Shown in pieces: positions 4,649 through 5,280 of a stretch of DNA of 5,280 bases. Origin of the DNA: Candidatus Methanofastidiosum methylothiophilum (GTDB taxonomy: Archaea; Methanobacteriota_B; Thermococci; Methanofastidiosales; Methanofastidiosaceae); contig LNGD01000103.1 of the NCBI GenBank assembly GCA_001587675.1, forward strand, positions 1-5,280, in the 5' to 3' direction. How positions within the stretch are numbered: position 1 is the first letter of the stretch; each line of letters starts with the position of its first letter. Below the pieces are notes generated by a model. That model was not told where the DNA came from, searched no databases, and worked only from the letters and a program-made list of their open reading frames with translations. The position numbers and the translations under genes were made by a program.

Positions 4649-5280
4649 ATGATTACACTTGAGCATATTATTTTTGCAACGTGTTTCTGCTTTATTTTTG
4701 GAGCTCTTTCTTTCAAATTTAGGGCAGTTGATTTTTCTGGATTTATTGCCGGTGTTTTTGTTGGAATCCCAATTATTGTTTTTGGGGGATTTAGATTTTT
4801 TTTCATTTTAGCATTCTTTTTTATTACTGCGTCCATAGCTACAAAATTCAAATATGAAGAAAAGAGTAGAAAGGGTGTTGCCGAGAAAAACAAAGGTGCA
4901 AGAAGCTACATTAATGTATTGGGAAATGGCATTGTTGCCTCTTTTTTTGCAGTTTTGTACTATGTTTGCCCAATCTTTTTTAATCTAGATAGTAATATAT
5001 TTTTACTTGGATTTCTTGGGGCTCTGGCAACTGCAGCCGCCGATACTGCCGGCGGGGAGATAGGAAGACTATCTAATTACAAGCCACGATTGATAACTAA
5101 TTTAAAAGTTGTAGAAACTGGTTCTGATGGGGGAATAACCCTTTTAGGAGAATTGGCCGAACTTATTGTTGCTTTTTTGATAGGTGTGGCGGCATATCTT
5201 GCAGGACTTGGGGATGTGCGTATGATTTTGATTACAGGAATTGCAGGATTTGTAGGTTCTAACATAGATAGCATAGTAGG
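4649..5280 (+). CDS. DUF92 family membrane protein, partial (right edge)
   Basis: The frame is open from the ATG at 4649 to the window edge, giving 210 complete codons; family members are often a little longer, so only the C-terminal end is missing. Hydrophobic segments lie at about residues 4-20, 28-43, 48-64, 88-108, 115-133, 163-185 and 190-204. Diagnostic DUF92 (TIGR00297) motifs are visible: the FSGFIAGVFVG start region, the charged EKNKGAR loop (79-85), LGNGIVAS (91-98), the core ATAAADTAGGEIG (Asp132, Glu137), KPRLITNLK (145-153), the GSDGGITLLGELA loop (158-170) and GFVGSNIDSIVG near the end. DUF92 includes plant VTE6, a phytyl-phosphate kinase that makes phytyl diphosphate, so a polyprenyl-phosphate kinase acting in the membrane, for example in isoprenoid salvage or lipid synthesis, is plausible here but inferred. 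The gene diverges from the tRNA-Glu gene. Start choice is firm, since no other in-frame start follows the upstream stop. Confidence 0.9.
   Translation, partial: MITLEHIIFATCFCFIFGALSFKFRAVDFSGFIAGVFVGIPIIVFGGFRFFFILAFFFITASIATKFKYEEKSRKGVAEKNKGARSYINVLGNGIVASFFAVLYYVCPIFFNLDSNIFLLGFLGALATAAADTAGGEIGRLSNYKPRLITNLKVVETGSDGGITLLGELAELIVAFLIGVAAYLAGLGDVRMILITGIAGFVGSNIDSIV

Noticed and set aside
4609..4893. Minus-strand open frame of 94 codons, Lys/Pro/Asn rich
   Set aside because: It is antisense to the DUF92 gene, whose conserved motifs fix the coding strand. The same applies to the minus-strand frame at 5077-5274.

Overview
This window looks archaeal: it is AT-rich, has TATA-type promoters about 25 bp ahead of starts or RNA 5' ends, mixes apparently leaderless genes with genes carrying GGAG/GAGG/GGTGA ribosome sites, encodes a tRNA without its CCA end, and carries 7TM-PAS histidine kinases with an archaeal-style RHD(I/L)LNKL H-box. 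A methanogenic or related euryarchaeon is the best guess. The genus cannot be fixed from this sequence alone.

Left part (1-840, all minus strand). Two small genes read toward the left edge. First in transcription order is a 79-residue protein with two probable membrane segments (556-795). Next comes a universal-stress-protein-like gene (518 down to the edge). Its reading frame stops at 228, but the next frame continues without a stop to position 1 with what reads as the rest of USP domain 1 and the start of a second USP domain. The gene is therefore either frameshifted or affected by a sequence error in a short A-run.

Centre (844-4326, minus strand). Two paralogous membrane histidine kinases stand head to tail as a tandem duplication with a period of about 1.8 kb. 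Each has its own promoter block and Shine-Dalgarno site. Both have seven N-terminal membrane segments, one PAS-like domain, a short helical linker, an H-box and a HATPase domain. Sensor halves are about 47% identical and the PAS region less, while the kinase halves are about 73% identical. Two patches are almost unchanged even at silent sites, which suggests gene conversion. No response regulator lies in the window, so the partner of both kinases is elsewhere or unknown.

Right part (4474-5280). A tRNA-Glu(CTC) gene on the minus strand diverges from a plus-strand DUF92 membrane protein gene that runs off the right edge. They share a 100-bp intergenic region with an AT-rich promoter core. DUF92 includes the plant phytyl-phosphate kinase VTE6, so a polyprenyl-phosphate kinase role is a reasonable inference.

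No gene-free stretch exceeds 300 bases. The longest, 4327-4473, holds the promoter of the upstream kinase and a pair of near-identical 14-base repeats that bracket it.
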